Assembly: GCF_000372725.1 (NCBI RefSeq)
Contig: NW_005202428.1
Location: forward strand, 2,288,873 to 2,352,872
Length of the DNA: 64,000 bases
Origin: Emiliania huxleyi CCMP1516
Lineage: Eukaryota; Haptophyta; Isochrysidales; Noelaerhabdaceae
Direction: 5' to 3'
The notes beneath the pieces are model-generated. The model was not told the origin of the DNA. It saw only the letters and a program-made list of their open reading frames with translations, and did no database searches. Shown one piece after another: positions 32,557 to 44,499 of this stretch; the first letter of the stretch is position 1; each line of letters opens with the position of its first letter. A program made the position numbers and the translations under genes.

Positions 32557-35500
32557 TCACAGCTTATGCGCCTCTTGCTCGTGCTTTGCAATCTTGGCGC
32601 GAGCCTTTTGAATCGACGCCGCCGCCGCACTGGGCGTCGAAGCGGTGGTAGTACCGGCGGCGGCGGCGTGCGCGCGCGCAGGTGTCACGGGGATGTTGTA
32701 TCTCTTCTTCATCTCGTCGAGCCTGGCGAGCGCAGAAGCGATCACAGTCGGACCGCCCGCGGCCTCCGTGGCGTCGGCGGCGGCATCGTTGCTGAGGAGC
32801 TGGCGGCGCGCCGACCCGCCCGGCGTGGCGGGTGCCGAAGGCTTGCGCGGCGTGCCCTTGTCGGACGGCCGGACTGGCGTCGCTGCGCGGGAGGATGTGC
32901 GCCGGCTCGGCGGAGGCGAAGCCGCTCCTGCAGCCTCCGGCTTGGCAAGGGAGCGCGGCGTGGCGGAGGAGCGGCCCGGTGTCCGGAGGACGGCGCTCAG
33001 CGAGGAGGGCGTCATCGCGCTCGCGCGCGAGCGGGGGCGGGCCGGCGACGGCGGTGGCATGCCGAGGTGGGCGTGGACCTGCACGAGCAGCGGCGCGAAG
33101 GAGGCGGGCACCTTCGCCCTCCGCGGCGTGCGAGTCGCGCCCCCGCGAACCTCGCCGTGCAGGCAGCCGAGCACCTCGGCGCTGCGCACCTCCACGATTG
33201 CAGCGAGCGTTGCGTCCGAGGACGCGCGGATCTGCGCGAGCAGCTCGGTCGGCGCGTCGCGCTCGGCCGCGGTGATAGTCGCTCGGAGGGAGGCGAGGGC
33301 GTGCACCACAGGCGGCAGGTCGATCTGGCGCGCCATCTCGCCTGCGGGGACGCGTCCAGGACGTGAGTACGGGGTGGAGGCAAGCCGACCCGACGCGCCA
33401 TCCGTCTCGCCGAGCGTCTTGTTGAGCTTGGCGAGGCACTTGAGGACCAGGGCGGACAGCTCGCGCTGCGAGGGGAGCGCCGCCTTCTCACCGAGCAACT
33501 GCAGCAGCGCACAGAGGGTCGGCCCGCGCGGAGAGTGCTGCAGCAGCCTCAACATGATGAAGTTGAGCGACTCGAGCAGGTGTTGCGCCGTCTGAGGCGC
33601 GCGCGCACCGGGGTTGGGTGGACGGGTGGACGGTTGGACGGGTGGACGGGTGGACGGGTGGACGGGTGGGTGGGTGGGGGGGGGGGTCAGGGCAGCGGCG
33701 GCGGCATCAGCAGCGGTGGCGGCGAGTAGGTCAGCGGAGAGCGGCGATGGTGCGGGCGGAGGCGAGGACGGTGGCAGCAAGGGAGGGGAGCCTCCGAGCC
33801 GAAGTCGGCGAGGCACGGGTCGAGGAGCCGCTCAAGCAGCTCGAGCACGAGCAGGCGGATCTGCGGCTGTTCGAGCGAGCCCACGAGCCGCACGCAGCCG
33901 AGGAGGTCGATGAGCAGCTGGAGAGACTTCTTGCACTGCGGCAACGCGGACGGCGCGCGCAGCGCGGAGCGCAGCCGCAGGCAGAGCGCCTCGCAGAGCG
34001 GTGGCAGCACGTCGGCCACCGCCTCGGGGGACGACTCCACCGCCTTGGAGAGGGCGGTGAGCGCATGGAGGACGTCCGGCTCGGCGGACCGCTGAGAGCC
34101 AACCTAAGAGAACAGAGGGGGCAAGGGGGCTCGCAAGGTGGAGGGTGAAGTGAGGTGCGAGCACGCGCGCGGGCAGGGAGGGGGCAGGGAGCGGGCAGGG
34201 AGGGGGGGGGGAGGGGGGGGTACGGGGTGTGTGCACCGTCGACACGTCGTCGGCGAGGCCCTTGCGCGCCGCCGACTTGCGGGGCGTGTGCGCGCTCGAG
34301 CTGGCGGCCGCCCTGCCTCCCAACGGCGCAGACTCGACGGCCCTGCTGCTCGCCGCCGCCGCCTCGGTGGGGCGAGACGTCGGAGGGGGCCTGGCCCGTC
34401 CCCCCTCGCAAACCGGCGCGGCTCGCTCGGCCGCTGCCGCAGGCGGCCGCATGGGGCGCGGTGCAGGGGCGCGCGCCTCTGCGTCCGCGGCCTCTGCGGC
34501 GGGCGGCGCTGCGACGGGCGGTGCTACCGCGGGAGCGGCTTGAGGCGCGGCAGGCGACGCGGCGGGCGGCGGCGCGGCCGTGGCCGAGGTAGCCGCGGCC
34601 GCGCGCAGCTGCGCCGCACTCTTGTAGGCCGGCAGCGCGCCGAACGTGGAGGAACGCGCGAGGCCCGGCCTGGTCGCGGCTCGGCCGGACGCATCCTCGG
34701 ACACGTCCTTCCGACCGGCCGCCGCGGCGGCACGCAACGGCTTTGGCGCGAGAGAAACGGCCCTCGCGGGTGGCCCTTGTCCCCTCGCGGGTGGCGGGAG
34801 CGGCGCGGCGGGCTCGCCGGCAGGGGCGGGCGACGCGGTCTTGCGGCAGAGCTTGGCCACAGCGGGGCGCAACTTTTTGGCGGTGGCGGTGTCGAGCTCG
34901 CCGAGCTGCGCCTCGACCTACGCAGTGGCAACGAGGCGGGCGGGGTGTGGGGGGGGTGCCGCCCGGCGGCGTGTCCGGTCTTGGGCCGCGCGTGCACGTC
35001 GTCCCCGGCGAGGAGCTTCGCGGAGAGGAGCGCCTCGAGCGCCGCCGCCGCCGCGGCACGCACGTCGGGAGTGCGGTCGTCGAGGTTGCGCAGGAGAGGG
35101 GGTAGGAGAGGGCGCACCTCACAGGCGTGGCGTGCGGACAGGTCACCGGCACGGCGTGGCGTGCCGTGGCGGAGGCGGCGCGGTGCGGTGCGGGCGCCAC
35201 GGTGAGGGGCACACAAGGCATTGGGCTGGCTGGGCCCAGCGGTGTGAGGGAGAGACTGGAACTGTCTCGGAGGTGTCTCCGCGCCTCGGCGGCGCCGTCG
35301 AGCTGCGCCGTGTGCGTGCAGAGCCAGCGGAGCGCGGAGGCGCGCCCCGCGGGGGCCTCCATGCCCAGAGCGGTGGGTAGCAGGGGCAGCATCGGCTCAA
35401 ACGACACCTCTGCCACCCACCTCTCGAGCGCAGCCATCGCCGCCTCGCGAATGGCCGCCTGAGCGCGAGGGGTGAGGGTAGGATTCTCCACACGCCAGTG

Positions 35501-38500
35501 TGGGGCAGGCGCCAGGTCCCCGCATCTCCACGCCCGAAGGTAGGCGCACAACCCAACGGCATGGGAAGTGCGAGGCCCGGTGCGCGCGGTGCCTTGCCGT
35601 CGCCGAGGGCGACCGCCACCGCCGGCAGCGTCGTCCGGACGTGAGGCCGCACCGCCTTGCCGACGCCAGTCCCGACCGCGCCGATGGCGTTGAGCGCACC
35701 GATGGCGAGGACCTGCTGCTTGTCAGCGACGCGCGGGGCGAGCGCCTCAAGCAGCGGCCCGACGACCTACGCGCCCGGCAACGCCTCTCATCCCGGCCAC
35801 TCTCAGCCACTACTCGGCGACTCACGGACCGGCCCGAGGCGAGGCGACTCGCTCAGCGCGGCGGCGACCACGTCGAGCGCCTCCTTGCGCTCCTTCCACG
35901 CGCCCGAGCGCAGCTTCGCGATCGTGTCGGCCTTCACCTTGTCTCGGAGCAAATCGACGCGGGGAATCAGCTCATCGACTGCCGCGCCGCCGCCGCCATG
36001 GCCGCCGCCACCGCCGCCACCGTCGGGTGCGCCGCCACCGCCGCACGAGGCGGAGTGCTTGAAGAAGCGCGAGGCGGCGGGCGGCGCCGGCGCACCGCTC
36101 AACTTGGCCGCATCGGCGGCGAGCTGCTTGCGCGTCACCTGCCATAGAGAGGCGGAGCTGGGAGCGGGAGTGGACACGTCATGGACGGCGTCGTCTGCAT
36201 GGCGAGGGCGGGTCGTGGGCTGGTGGTGGGCGGGTCACCTCGCGCACGTCGGCGAGGAGGGGTGACTGGAGGAGGGCGGGGCCGACAGCGGCGCACAGCG
36301 CGACCACCAGCTTGTGCGCCGCCTCGCGCACCGACGCATCGCGCGAGTCGAAGGCAGGGATCTGCACAGCGGGGAGATCTCGGCTGAGTCTGGGGCAAGC
36401 CTCTTGCTTTCGCGCGAGAACAAGCGGCGACCGCGAAGCTCACGGCGGCGGAAGCGGAGAGGGCGGGCGTGGAGAAGGCCGCGAGGATGGCGGTGGCGGC
36501 GGCGAGGGACTCGCCGAAGACCTTCGGGTTCTTGTGCGACGGAGCGACCGCCTGCAGTGTGGAGTCACCCATCATACCACTGTATGATGACTGTGGAGTC
36601 ACCAGCTCCAAACAGGCGCACGCACTGCACTCGGCGTCTGGTGTGAGAGTGCTACCGGCTACACATGCAGGGGTATGAGTTCACCTGCAGCTGCGCGAGC
36701 ACCCAACTCGGCCCGCACGCCTCGCTCAGGCAGAGCAGCGCCTGCGTCGCCGCGGGCTTCGCCTTCTTCGCCGCCAGCTTCTCCGCCGCCAGCCCGACGA
36801 CGCGAGCGGCCGAGCGGCGCGCCACGAGCGGCGCGGCGGCCGCGACCGCCGCGACCGCCTCGAGGGCGCGCGCGGCGACCTGCTCGTTCTTCTCCTTGGC
36901 GAGGAGCGCGCCGAGCTGCCAGAGCAGCAGCTCCGCGCGCAGCGGCGAGAGGGCGTCCGCTCCGCCGCCGGCAGCCTGTGCGGCAACCTCGCCCAGAGCC
37001 TGCGCGCGCGCCGACCAGGATGCGTCCGCCATCGCCGACCGCACCGCCGCAGGAGGCAAATCCTCCGACTCGAGGGCGGGCGGCAGGTCGTCGGAGGAGG
37101 GCAGGTCGGGCTCGCGCCACCGCTCCTCGCCCGCGCCTCCGCCGCCACCGGAGGACGCCTTCTTCCGACGCGGCGCGCCGCCCTTCTTCGCGCCGTCCGC
37201 CGCCGCGCCCGAAGAGCGGCCGCCGCCCACAGAGGGCTGCGACGCCTGACGGGCGGGCGGCCGCACCTGGCTCGGCGCCGTCATCGAGGCTGGCCGCGCC
37301 GGTGCCGCCGAGGGCGCCCTTGCCGGCGCGGCCGCGGGCGCCTTCAAAGACGCCGCCTCGCCTGACGGCCGCTTGGGGGGAGCAGCCGCCGCCGCGCCGC
37401 CGCCACTCCCACCGCCGAGCGCCTTTCCGACGCGCTCGGCTCGCTTGGGCGGCATCTGGCCGAGCCACGCGCCTGCGGCCTCCGAGGGCAGCTTTCGGCC
37501 GACGGCCGCCGCAGCCTCGAGCCCGAGGGCGCGTACCTGGAGGAGGCGAGGGGTGGCCCCGGGGGGTGGTGCGGGATGTGGTGGTGAGGGCTGGGGTACG
37601 AGGGGGTCGGCGGTGGTGCATACACGGCGGCGGTGCGCAGACCTCGGCCGTCGCGTCCTCTTCCAGCAGCTGCAGCGGCGCGTCGAGGGCGTCGAGGGCG
37701 CGCCCCACCCCCTCGGCGTCGGCGGCGGAGACGGCGGCCGCGAGCCATCGCGCGGCGGTCGAGCGGAGCTGCGTGTTTGTGCTCCTGCTCATGGCGGCGA
37801 GGGCGAGCTCGGCCGCCTCGGCCAGCGTGAGGCACGAGCCGGTCGAGAGGGCGGCGAGGCAGCCCCTCACCGCCTCGGCGACGACCGCCTTCTTGTCGGC
37901 GCCTTTCTCGAGGAGCGCCGGCGCAGTCCGCCGCGCAAGCGCGCTAAAGTCGGACCCGAGCAGGCCCGCGAGCAATCCTACCGGCGCCACAGCCTCTCTC
38001 TCTGTCTCTCTCTGTCTCTCTCTGTCTCTCTCTCCCTCTCGCTCTCCCCTCTCTCTCGTCCTCTTCCTCTCGCTCCCTCTGTCGCACCGGTAGCTTTAAT
38101 GGCGGAGGCGGCGACGTTGACGTTGGCGTCCTGGTAGAGCCGCTTGAGCGGCCGCAGCACCAGCCCGTGGTCGGCCTAAGTGAGCCCACCAGCCATTCAT
38201 CACTCCAGAGCCGCCTGAGGGGCTCTCCCCCGCCAGCACGTGGCCGGCCGGCTTGAGCGAGCTCTGCCCCTCGAGCAGCGACGCGACGAGGTCGGCCGCC
38301 GCCTGGAGGGGAGGGGGAGGGGAGAGGGGGGGAAGGAGCGAACAGGTGGGGAGGGAGGGCGAGAGAGGGTGTGTATCGGCGGTAGGGAGGAGCGGGTGCG
38401 AGCTTCAGAGGGCGTGTGGTCAGAGGGCGTGGTCGGGTGCGAGTCTGGCCGCGGCGCCTTGCGCTCGGACCACTTGTCGGAGAGGGTCTGCTTCTCCCAC

Positions 38501-39920
38501 GCGTCGGCAGGCTCCTTGCTCCCCTTCGACCTCGGCAGCTTGGCCAGCAGGTCGAGGGGAGGCATCGCCACGGGAGGCGCCGCAGCCGCCGCCGCCCCGG
38601 CTGGCGCCCCGGCGCCGGTGTCAGTCGGGTCGGTGGCCGTGGAGGAGGGGTCCGTCTCGAGCGGCGCGCGCGGCTCTGGCAGCGGCGCCTGTGGCGGGAG
38701 AGGCGGCGGCGAGGGCAGTGGCGGCGAGGGCAGTGGCGGCGAGGGCAGTGGCGGNNNNNNNNNNNNNNNNNNNNNNNNNNNNNNNNNNNNNNNNNNNNNN
38801 NNNNNNNNNNNNNNNNNNNNNNNNNNNNNNNNNNNNNNNNNNNNNNNNNNNNNNAGGAGGGGGGGGTTAAGGACGACGATCTCACCGCCCTCCCGGACGG
38901 AAAGGAACCCCCCGGTCGCCCTCCTTTTGTTGCCGGAAAGGGGCGAAAGCCCTTCCCCCTTGGAGCTTCCCCGAACCCCTCCCCCACCCGTCCACGGCGG
39001 TCTGCGCCGGTAGGCGCCTCTCGCAGCGCGTTGATCCGGTCCTCCGGCGCGCCTTTGAGCTGCGCGAGCACACCTACCGGCGGAGACCGGCGGGGACGGG
39101 TGGGGGAGGGGTTCGGGGAAGCGTGCGAGGCGGATCGGGCCTTCCGCCCCATGCACCGGCCACAAGAGGGTGAGCCGACGGGTGGCACGTGCGTCTCGGG
39201 ACGGCGTGGAGAGCGGCAGGTGTGAAGCCGCGCGCCGTCGCCGAGGCAGAGCCGCATTGCGCCGACCAGCGCGGCCGCCTCCTCGCGCACACTCTTGTCG
39301 CGGTGCTGCAGCAGGGCGGGCAGCTGCTTGAGGTGCGGCGACGCGTCGAAGGCGGCCGCGCCACACTCTAGCAGCGCCTCCGCCGACGCCTTGAGCGCCG
39401 CCGCACACGTCTTTGGCGCCTTGCTCCTGACGCCCGCCTCGAGCGCCGACTGCACCGGCTCCGCGCCTCCGCGCCGGAGGAGGGAGAGGAGGGCGGCGAT
39501 CGCCTTGGGCTGGTACTTGCCCGGCGCGTGCTTCTCCATCAGCGCCTTTGCCACCGCGCCCGCCGCCGCCCCCACCGCCTCGGCCGGCGCGGCGCGGAGC
39601 CACGCTACGGTCGCGTCAAGCGCACCCTCGTGGCAGAGCGGCGCCCTGTCCGCCAGGAGGCGCGGGATGTGGTCGGCGTGCTCCGCCGCCGCCGCCGCGT
39701 CCGGCGGCCCGCTCTCGCCGCCGAGAATCGCCGCCAGCTCCAGGTACGCGGCCTTGCGGACCGCGGGCGCCGTCGCCACTAGGCGGTTGCTGAGCGGCTT
39801 GCCGCTCAGGTCGTCCGACTCGGGCTGGGCGTGCTCAGCGACGTTGAAGTCACTCTTGATGGACGAAGGGATGACGTCGTCGAAGCCGTTGGCCGTGGTC
39901 ACGTCGTTCTCGATCTCCAT
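32557..39920 (-). CDS. XMAP215/Dis1/MOR1-family TOG-domain microtubule-associated protein
   Basis: Predicted microtubule polymerase acting at plus ends and spindle poles. Start ATG 39920 (MEIENDVTTANG). The first TOG-like array contains HAPGKYQPKAIAALLSLLRR, VRSKAPKTCAAALKASAEAL and LLQHRDKSVREEAAALVGAM, the hallmark order of this family. Further HEAT units follow: KRLYQDANVNVAASAIKATG, KLRSGAWKERKEALDVVAAA, LLPPLLRNLDDRTPDVRAAA. They are separated by basic Pro/Ala/Ser linkers typical of lattice-binding regions. The C-terminal half has helical repeats (LESLNFIMLRLLQ, LVLKCLAKLNKTLGE) and ends EMKKRYNIPV plus a short Ala/Lys-rich tail, stop at 32557. Many introns remain unresolved, and 100 Ns with noisy flanks interrupt the region after the first TOG, so the exact TOG number is uncertain. 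It is head-to-head with the LRR gene at 40172. Confidence 0.8.
38755..38854. other. Scaffold gap (100 N)
   Basis: 100 undetermined bases within the TOG-protein gene. Sequence at 38968-39017 reappears inverted at 39073-39120, suggesting local mis-assembly. Confidence 0.99.
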
Positions 39921-39994
39921 ATATGGCAAGCACACCTCCACCGGTGTATCAAAATGTGCTTCAAGCAGCGCGCGATTGAAAAAATACTTCTCTA

Positions 39995-40006
39995 TTTTTT
40001 CTTTTT
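39995..40006 (-). promoter_or_regulatory. AAAAAGAAAAAA tract upstream of the TOG-gene ATG
   Basis: In minus-strand sense an A5GA6 tract lies about 75 bp before the ATG at 39920, inside a 251-bp divergent intergenic region shared with the LRR gene. Confidence 0.3.
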
Positions 40007-40171
40007 ACGCTCCTTGGGTTGTCTGTGTTCTTTCTTTCTTTCACGCCTCACGGGATCCACCCTTGCCCGGGGGGCGAGGGAACCCGAGCCTGACATTCGC
40101 CCCACATAGCCGGTGAATGAAACGAACGCCTCAATCACTGTCTGTCTCCCCTCAACGACTCTCTCCGCACA

Positions 40172-41403
40172 ATGTCGAACGATCCCTCGCAGGGCCTCGA
40201 GCAGGACGAGCCGGGCGACGACGAGGACCTCGCGCAGGCGTTGATCCTGCGAGGCACCAAGCTGCGGCCGCGGCTCGGGCAGACTCCGGTGAGCGGAGAC
40301 TCCGCAGCCTTGCCCCTCCCATATACGGGACTGACACGCCCCACCTTGCATGCGCTGGTGAAGTGGCCGCTGCAATGGCCTGAAACCATGCCCGCTTGTG
40401 AAGGCGACGTTTCAGCTCTCCATCCACCACCTACACCTGTCGGGCGTTGGGCTCGTGGGGGACCTCTCGCTGCTGCGCTGGGCGCCTGGCCTGCAGGTAC
40501 TATACGTGTACGACAACCGCCTCTCCTCGCTGCGCGGCCTCGGCTCACTGCCGCGCCTCTCGCACGTGTACGCCTCCAACAACCACTGGTGAGTGCGCAG
40601 CCGCTCGCGTTATTTTTTCGCCAATCCTAGCCAACTCCAAGACTTTATCCGTCACTCGCTCCGAGACGCAAGCACTCAATCTCACCTCGGCTCGCATCCG
40701 GTCTCACCGCGCCACGACATGCCCTCGCAGCGAGGAGCTCGGCTTTGAGGCGGGTGCGGCGCTCGAGCACATCAACCTGCACGGCAACAGGATAGGGACG
40801 ATCACCGGCCTCCAGAACGCCAGCGGCCTCGCCCACCTCGACATCGGATCACAGCGCCCAGCGGAGCCGCCCGGTACCTCCTCCTGCCTGCGCATTGACG
40901 TCGATTCTCTCTGGGGCATCGCCCCGTCACTGCGTTACCTCAATGCGAGCGGCAACTCGCTGGGCGACGACGCACTCGCGCAACTCGTCGCGCTGCAGCA
41001 CCTACGCGTCCTCGACATCTCGGGCAACGAGATTGGCGGCGCGAGCGTGCTAGCGCAGCTCCTCTTCCGCCTCCCGCTCCTCACAGCGTTGCGGCTAAAG
41101 GGAAACCCGCTGACCGCACGGTCAAAGTGGCGTGAGGCACTTATCATGGCTGGCGTGGGCCTCGAGGAGATTGATGGCAAGCCCATCGCCACCCACGAGA
41201 GGGCCTTTCTGCTTCAACTCGCCGCTAAGCGCGCCGGGATGCGCCCTCAAGCGACGCCGATGGGGATACCCGCCAGGCCGGCGACGACGCCGGCCGTGCC
41301 GTCGCTCATCGGCGAAGCCCCACCACTCGTCTCGTCGGGCTCCATGCGGTCGCTGCCTACGAGTGCAGGTCCGTTCCGTATGCGAAACGGAGTGCAGCAG
41401 TGA
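40172..41403 (+). CDS. PPP1R42-like leucine-rich repeat protein
   Basis: 324 residues from exons 40172-40288, 40404-40588 and 40731-41403 (both introns GT-AG). SDS22-like repeats: LHLSGVGLVGDLSLLRWAP, LQVLYVYDNRLSSLRGLGSL, LSHVYASNNH, LEHINLHGNRIGTITGLQNA, LRYLNASGNSLGDDALAQL, LRVLDISGNEIGG and LTALRLKGNPLTARSKWREA. The irregular block LDIGSQRPAEPPG between repeats, and the cap GLEEIDGKPIATHERAFLLQ, parallel PPP1R42 (LRRC67), a centrosome/basal-body-associated PP1-binding protein in animals. A ciliary or centriolar role is therefore inferred and would fit a flagellated alga. The acidic N-terminus (GLEQDEPGDDEDLAQA) and Pro-rich tail look lineage-specific. ATG choice is supported by the exon phases. 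Confidence 0.8.
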
Positions 41404-41852
41404 CTCACTTGACAAAATATGCGCGCTTGTGGAAACGTGTGCTAGCTCCCGTGCTGTAACCCTATGCCTATCGTGAGCGCAACCTCCGTCTTCGGTGCTT
41501 CATGCTTGATCCTTGAAGCTGTGGAGCACCATCCGAGACGGACGTCTCTCTCTCTCGCTTCGTCCCCTTTTAATCGGTTAGTTCCTAACACCTCGCCTTT
41601 CGTAAGCGAGAGCCGAGACACCCCAACACGCACAACATACGACGAACGGCCTTGCGAAAGGCACATCAAAATACAAAAAGACATCGTATCGCTCGAGGGC
41701 GGGGCGGAGGTCCGCTCTCGATAGGGACCTCCGCTACTCACTATGAGATTTAATCTCCTCTAAATAAAAGGTAGCTACCTTTTATTTGTGTACTGTCGTC
41801 CATAGAAGGCGCGCGGCAGAGGCGGGAGGGAGGCGGGGAGATCTCTGGGGGG
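41404..41852. other. Intergenic, no gene seen
   Basis: 3' flank of the LRR gene. Contains a short inverted repeat around 41763-41789 (AAATAAAAGGTAGCTACCTT followed by TTATTT), a possible transcript-end hairpin. Confidence 0.45.
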
Positions 41853-42740
41853 GCGCGGGGGCCCCCGGAGGCACCGTGCGCCGTGCAGCAGTGCGGAAAC
41901 GGGGCTCCGGCGCTCATACTCGCTCATACTACCAACTTCCCGAATGAGTACGGTTAAGTAGAGGGCAGATTTGGAGAGATCTCGAGGAGTACATACAGAT
42001 AGACCCTCTAACCATCAGAAAACTCCGACCTGATCGGTCGTACTGACCGCCGACAGATCACTCCAGACAGCAGACAGGCCGACGTCTGCACGCGGCCGGC
42101 CGGGCGAGAGGCTTGACACGATCCGACCCTGCGAGACCCTGACGCTGCTGCTCTAGCTATCAGCCATGGACTGCTGACTGCTGCCACAATGTGCGACCTG
42201 TGCTGGCCCACTTGGCGGCCTTCCCGGTCAGTGGTGAGGCGCAGTTCAGAGCTGTCGATGGCGCGATGCCGCACTGGTCCCACATTGGTGACACGAGACC
42301 ACCAAGTTTGCCGGTCCAAGAGAGAGGCACTGGTGCTGTCCTGAGAAGGTGCGTGGTCCCTCTTGACTGCCCATGCGCGCGAGGCTGTGTAGGCATAGCC
42401 TCGAGAGTGCCAGCAGCCAATCTGAGGCAGTTTGTGACGCGCATTGCGTCAGAAGCGTGCACACGTTGGAAGGACACCTTCCTACTGGCCGTACGATCAG
42501 GTCGTCACTGAATGCTTGATACTAAGGCCGCGAGCTATGCAGGTGATCAATTGTGCAGCATAGCACGGTCAGCAGCGCCGACAGGCTGTCGCAAGGCGTG
42601 ATAGCATGGCCGCAAGTATGCTGAATTCCCATGAAACAAGTGAAAATCTCGCAAAAGAAGAAAAAAACATGCCAAAAATCGGCGCCTGCAACCCCATCTC
42701 CCCCCCGCATGGATACCCTCTAGGGCCCTCGCGCCCCCCC
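41853..42740. repeat. Dispersed ~0.9 kb repeat, copy 2
   Basis: Direct-orientation copy of 4098-4990 with indels, for example loss of a GGCGGGCCATGGGAC-like segment near its right end. The copies lie ~37.7 kb apart in one window, implying a dispersed family. Confidence 0.75.
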
Positions 42741-43196
42741 AGAGGGGGAGATTCTAGCTCGCTCTGCCTCTGGTAGAGAGGCAAGGGTTGAGGGTTGTGA
42801 AGAGTGACACTTGAAGAGTGTGTTTGGGTGAGAACAGGCCTGGAAGCTGCTAGCTGGAACACGGAGGACGGGCACGGGGGAGGTGGGTGTGTGTGCTTGT
42901 CCGCGAATGGGGGAGGGCACTTGTGGCGAGGCTTGGTAGGCGAGTGGCAGTCGCTAGTGCGGACTTGCTCAGTCGTGTGTGCTCCTTTTTGCTTGCTAAT
43001 ACTGGAACATTGTTTTATTTGTGTACTGGTTGCGAGACGAGGGAAGGCGGGCAGGACTTTGCGGAGATCAGCAGGACGGGGTGAGAAGAGGAACAGCTCA
43101 AGGACCCGAGGGGCCTTCCTTGCCCCTGCCGGACGCACTAAAAGACCAAAGTTGAGTCCGTGCATGTCTTAATCCTTGGCATCTCGGCATTGGGTA
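42741..43196. other. Intergenic, no gene seen
   Basis: 3' flank of the unknown minus-strand gene. Open frames here are weak and featureless. Confidence 0.4.
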
Positions 43197-44261
43197 TCAA
43201 ACCCTGGCGGGCGCAACGACTGCCTTGAGCTCCACGACGACGACGTTTTGCACGTCGCAGCCGTGGACATCGCAGAAGAGTGTGATGTTGCCCGTGTATG
43301 TGCCGCGGCCGCCGGCGCCAAGTGTCTCGGTCGGCGCCTTGCAGCTGGGCGGCGGCGTGAAGCCATACGACCACTCCGCACTGGTGTTGCCGCGCACCCT
43401 CGTGAGGTTGCCGCCGTCGCCGTCGACCTCGAGTTCCAGCAACTTCGTCAGGCATGCCTTAGCAGCGTCATTCGCATCGCCGACGGTTGCAAAGACGCCG
43501 GCTGCGGCCTTGAGCTGCAGCAGGGCCAAGTCGTTGCCGCTCTCCACCGCGTCGCTCAGCACGTCGGCGCAGTCGTACCGCTCGGCCGCGCAGGTGTGCT
43601 CGTCCATCGAGTCTTTGGCCTCCGACGGGCGGCAGTCGACAAAGGTCTCGTCGTCCCACTCGACGACCTTACTCGTGCGCGAGAAGCGCACCTCAAAGCC
43701 GGTGGCTTGCTGCATGCAAGGCTTCTTGGCGGCGGCTGCGGTGCCGCCCACCGCAGCCGGCCGCTTGATGGTGCCGGTGGCATCACCGCCCGACATCCAC
43801 GTGCTCATGCTCGACGACATCTGCGCCTGTGCCGTTTTCTGCGCCTGTGCCGCCTTCTGCGCGGCCGCTTCTCCTGGTGCCTTCTTCATCGCCTTGCTGC
43901 CTGCCTTGGGCGCCTTGGGTGCCGTTGGCGGCTTGAAGCTCACGTCCACAAAGTAGCAAGTGCCCTTCCGAGTCTCGCCGTGTTGGCGCTTCTCGGCGTC
44001 ACTTGCCTTGCGGCGCTTAGCGCTCCAGCCGGGGTGCCGCTCGACGTACTTCTTGAAGTCCCTCCAGCAGGGCTGGGTCAGGTGAGTTGAAGGCTTGAGA
44101 AGCTCCAATGTCGTAGCCGCGCCCGGAGTTTTGGTGAGCGCGTCATCGAATGCAGCCCTGGCGCTCGCCTCGCGCGCCTCCGCCGCGCCCGACTTCTCCG
44201 ACCAGTCGCCGCGATTCAGGCCGTCATCAAAACCATCGAAGCCCAACATGCCGCGGAACAT
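43197..44261 (-). CDS. Hypothetical basic protein, single exon
   Basis: 354 residues from ATG 44261 (MFRGMLGFDGFDDGL). An Ala/Glu-rich start leads to a compact basic block (CWRDFKKYVERHPGWSAKRR, then KASDAEKRQHGETRKG) that could bind nucleic acid. Next come CYFVDVSFKPP and a Lys/Ala/Pro linker with an AAAQKAAQAQKTAQAQ helix. The C-terminal ~150 residues alternate strands and contain four Cys (CRPSE, HTCAAERYDCADVL, FCDVHGCDVQNVVVVELKAV), plausibly an independent fold. I recognise no family. The open frame continues upstream without ATG to 44507, but the start at 44261 is preferred. A T-rich tract (gene sense) lies at 44325-44344, ~65 bp upstream. Confidence 0.55.
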   Translation of the reverse strand: MFRGMLGFDGFDDGLNRGDWSEKSGAAEAREASARAAFDDALTKTPGAATTLELLKPSTHLTQPCWRDFKKYVERHPGWSAKRRKASDAEKRQHGETRKGTCYFVDVSFKPPTAPKAPKAGSKAMKKAPGEAAAQKAAQAQKTAQAQMSSSMSTWMSGGDATGTIKRPAAVGGTAAAAKKPCMQQATGFEVRFSRTSKVVEWDDETFVDCRPSEAKDSMDEHTCAAERYDCADVLSDAVESGNDLALLQLKAAAGVFATVGDANDAAKACLTKLLELEVDGDGGNLTRVRGNTSAEWSYGFTPPPSCKAPTETLGAGGRGTYTGNITLFCDVHGCDVQNVVVVELKAVVAPARV

Positions 44262-44499
44262 CTCCCCGTTTTGAAGCCCGGGCGGCGGCGCGGGCAGCGG
44301 CGGCGGAACGTCCGGGTGCGCGGGAAAACAAAAAGAAAAGAAAAGTATTTTATACCGTGGCGTCCCTTCCCATTTCAAATTAAGAAGATTGTCTTTGCGG
44401 ACCACGGCGCGAGGCGCCGTTCCGCACCGTCGGGCGCGCGTCTCGTCGCCAAAGCAGTACTCGGTGATGGGGTGCGTCTTCCAGGTCGCCCGCCCGTGT

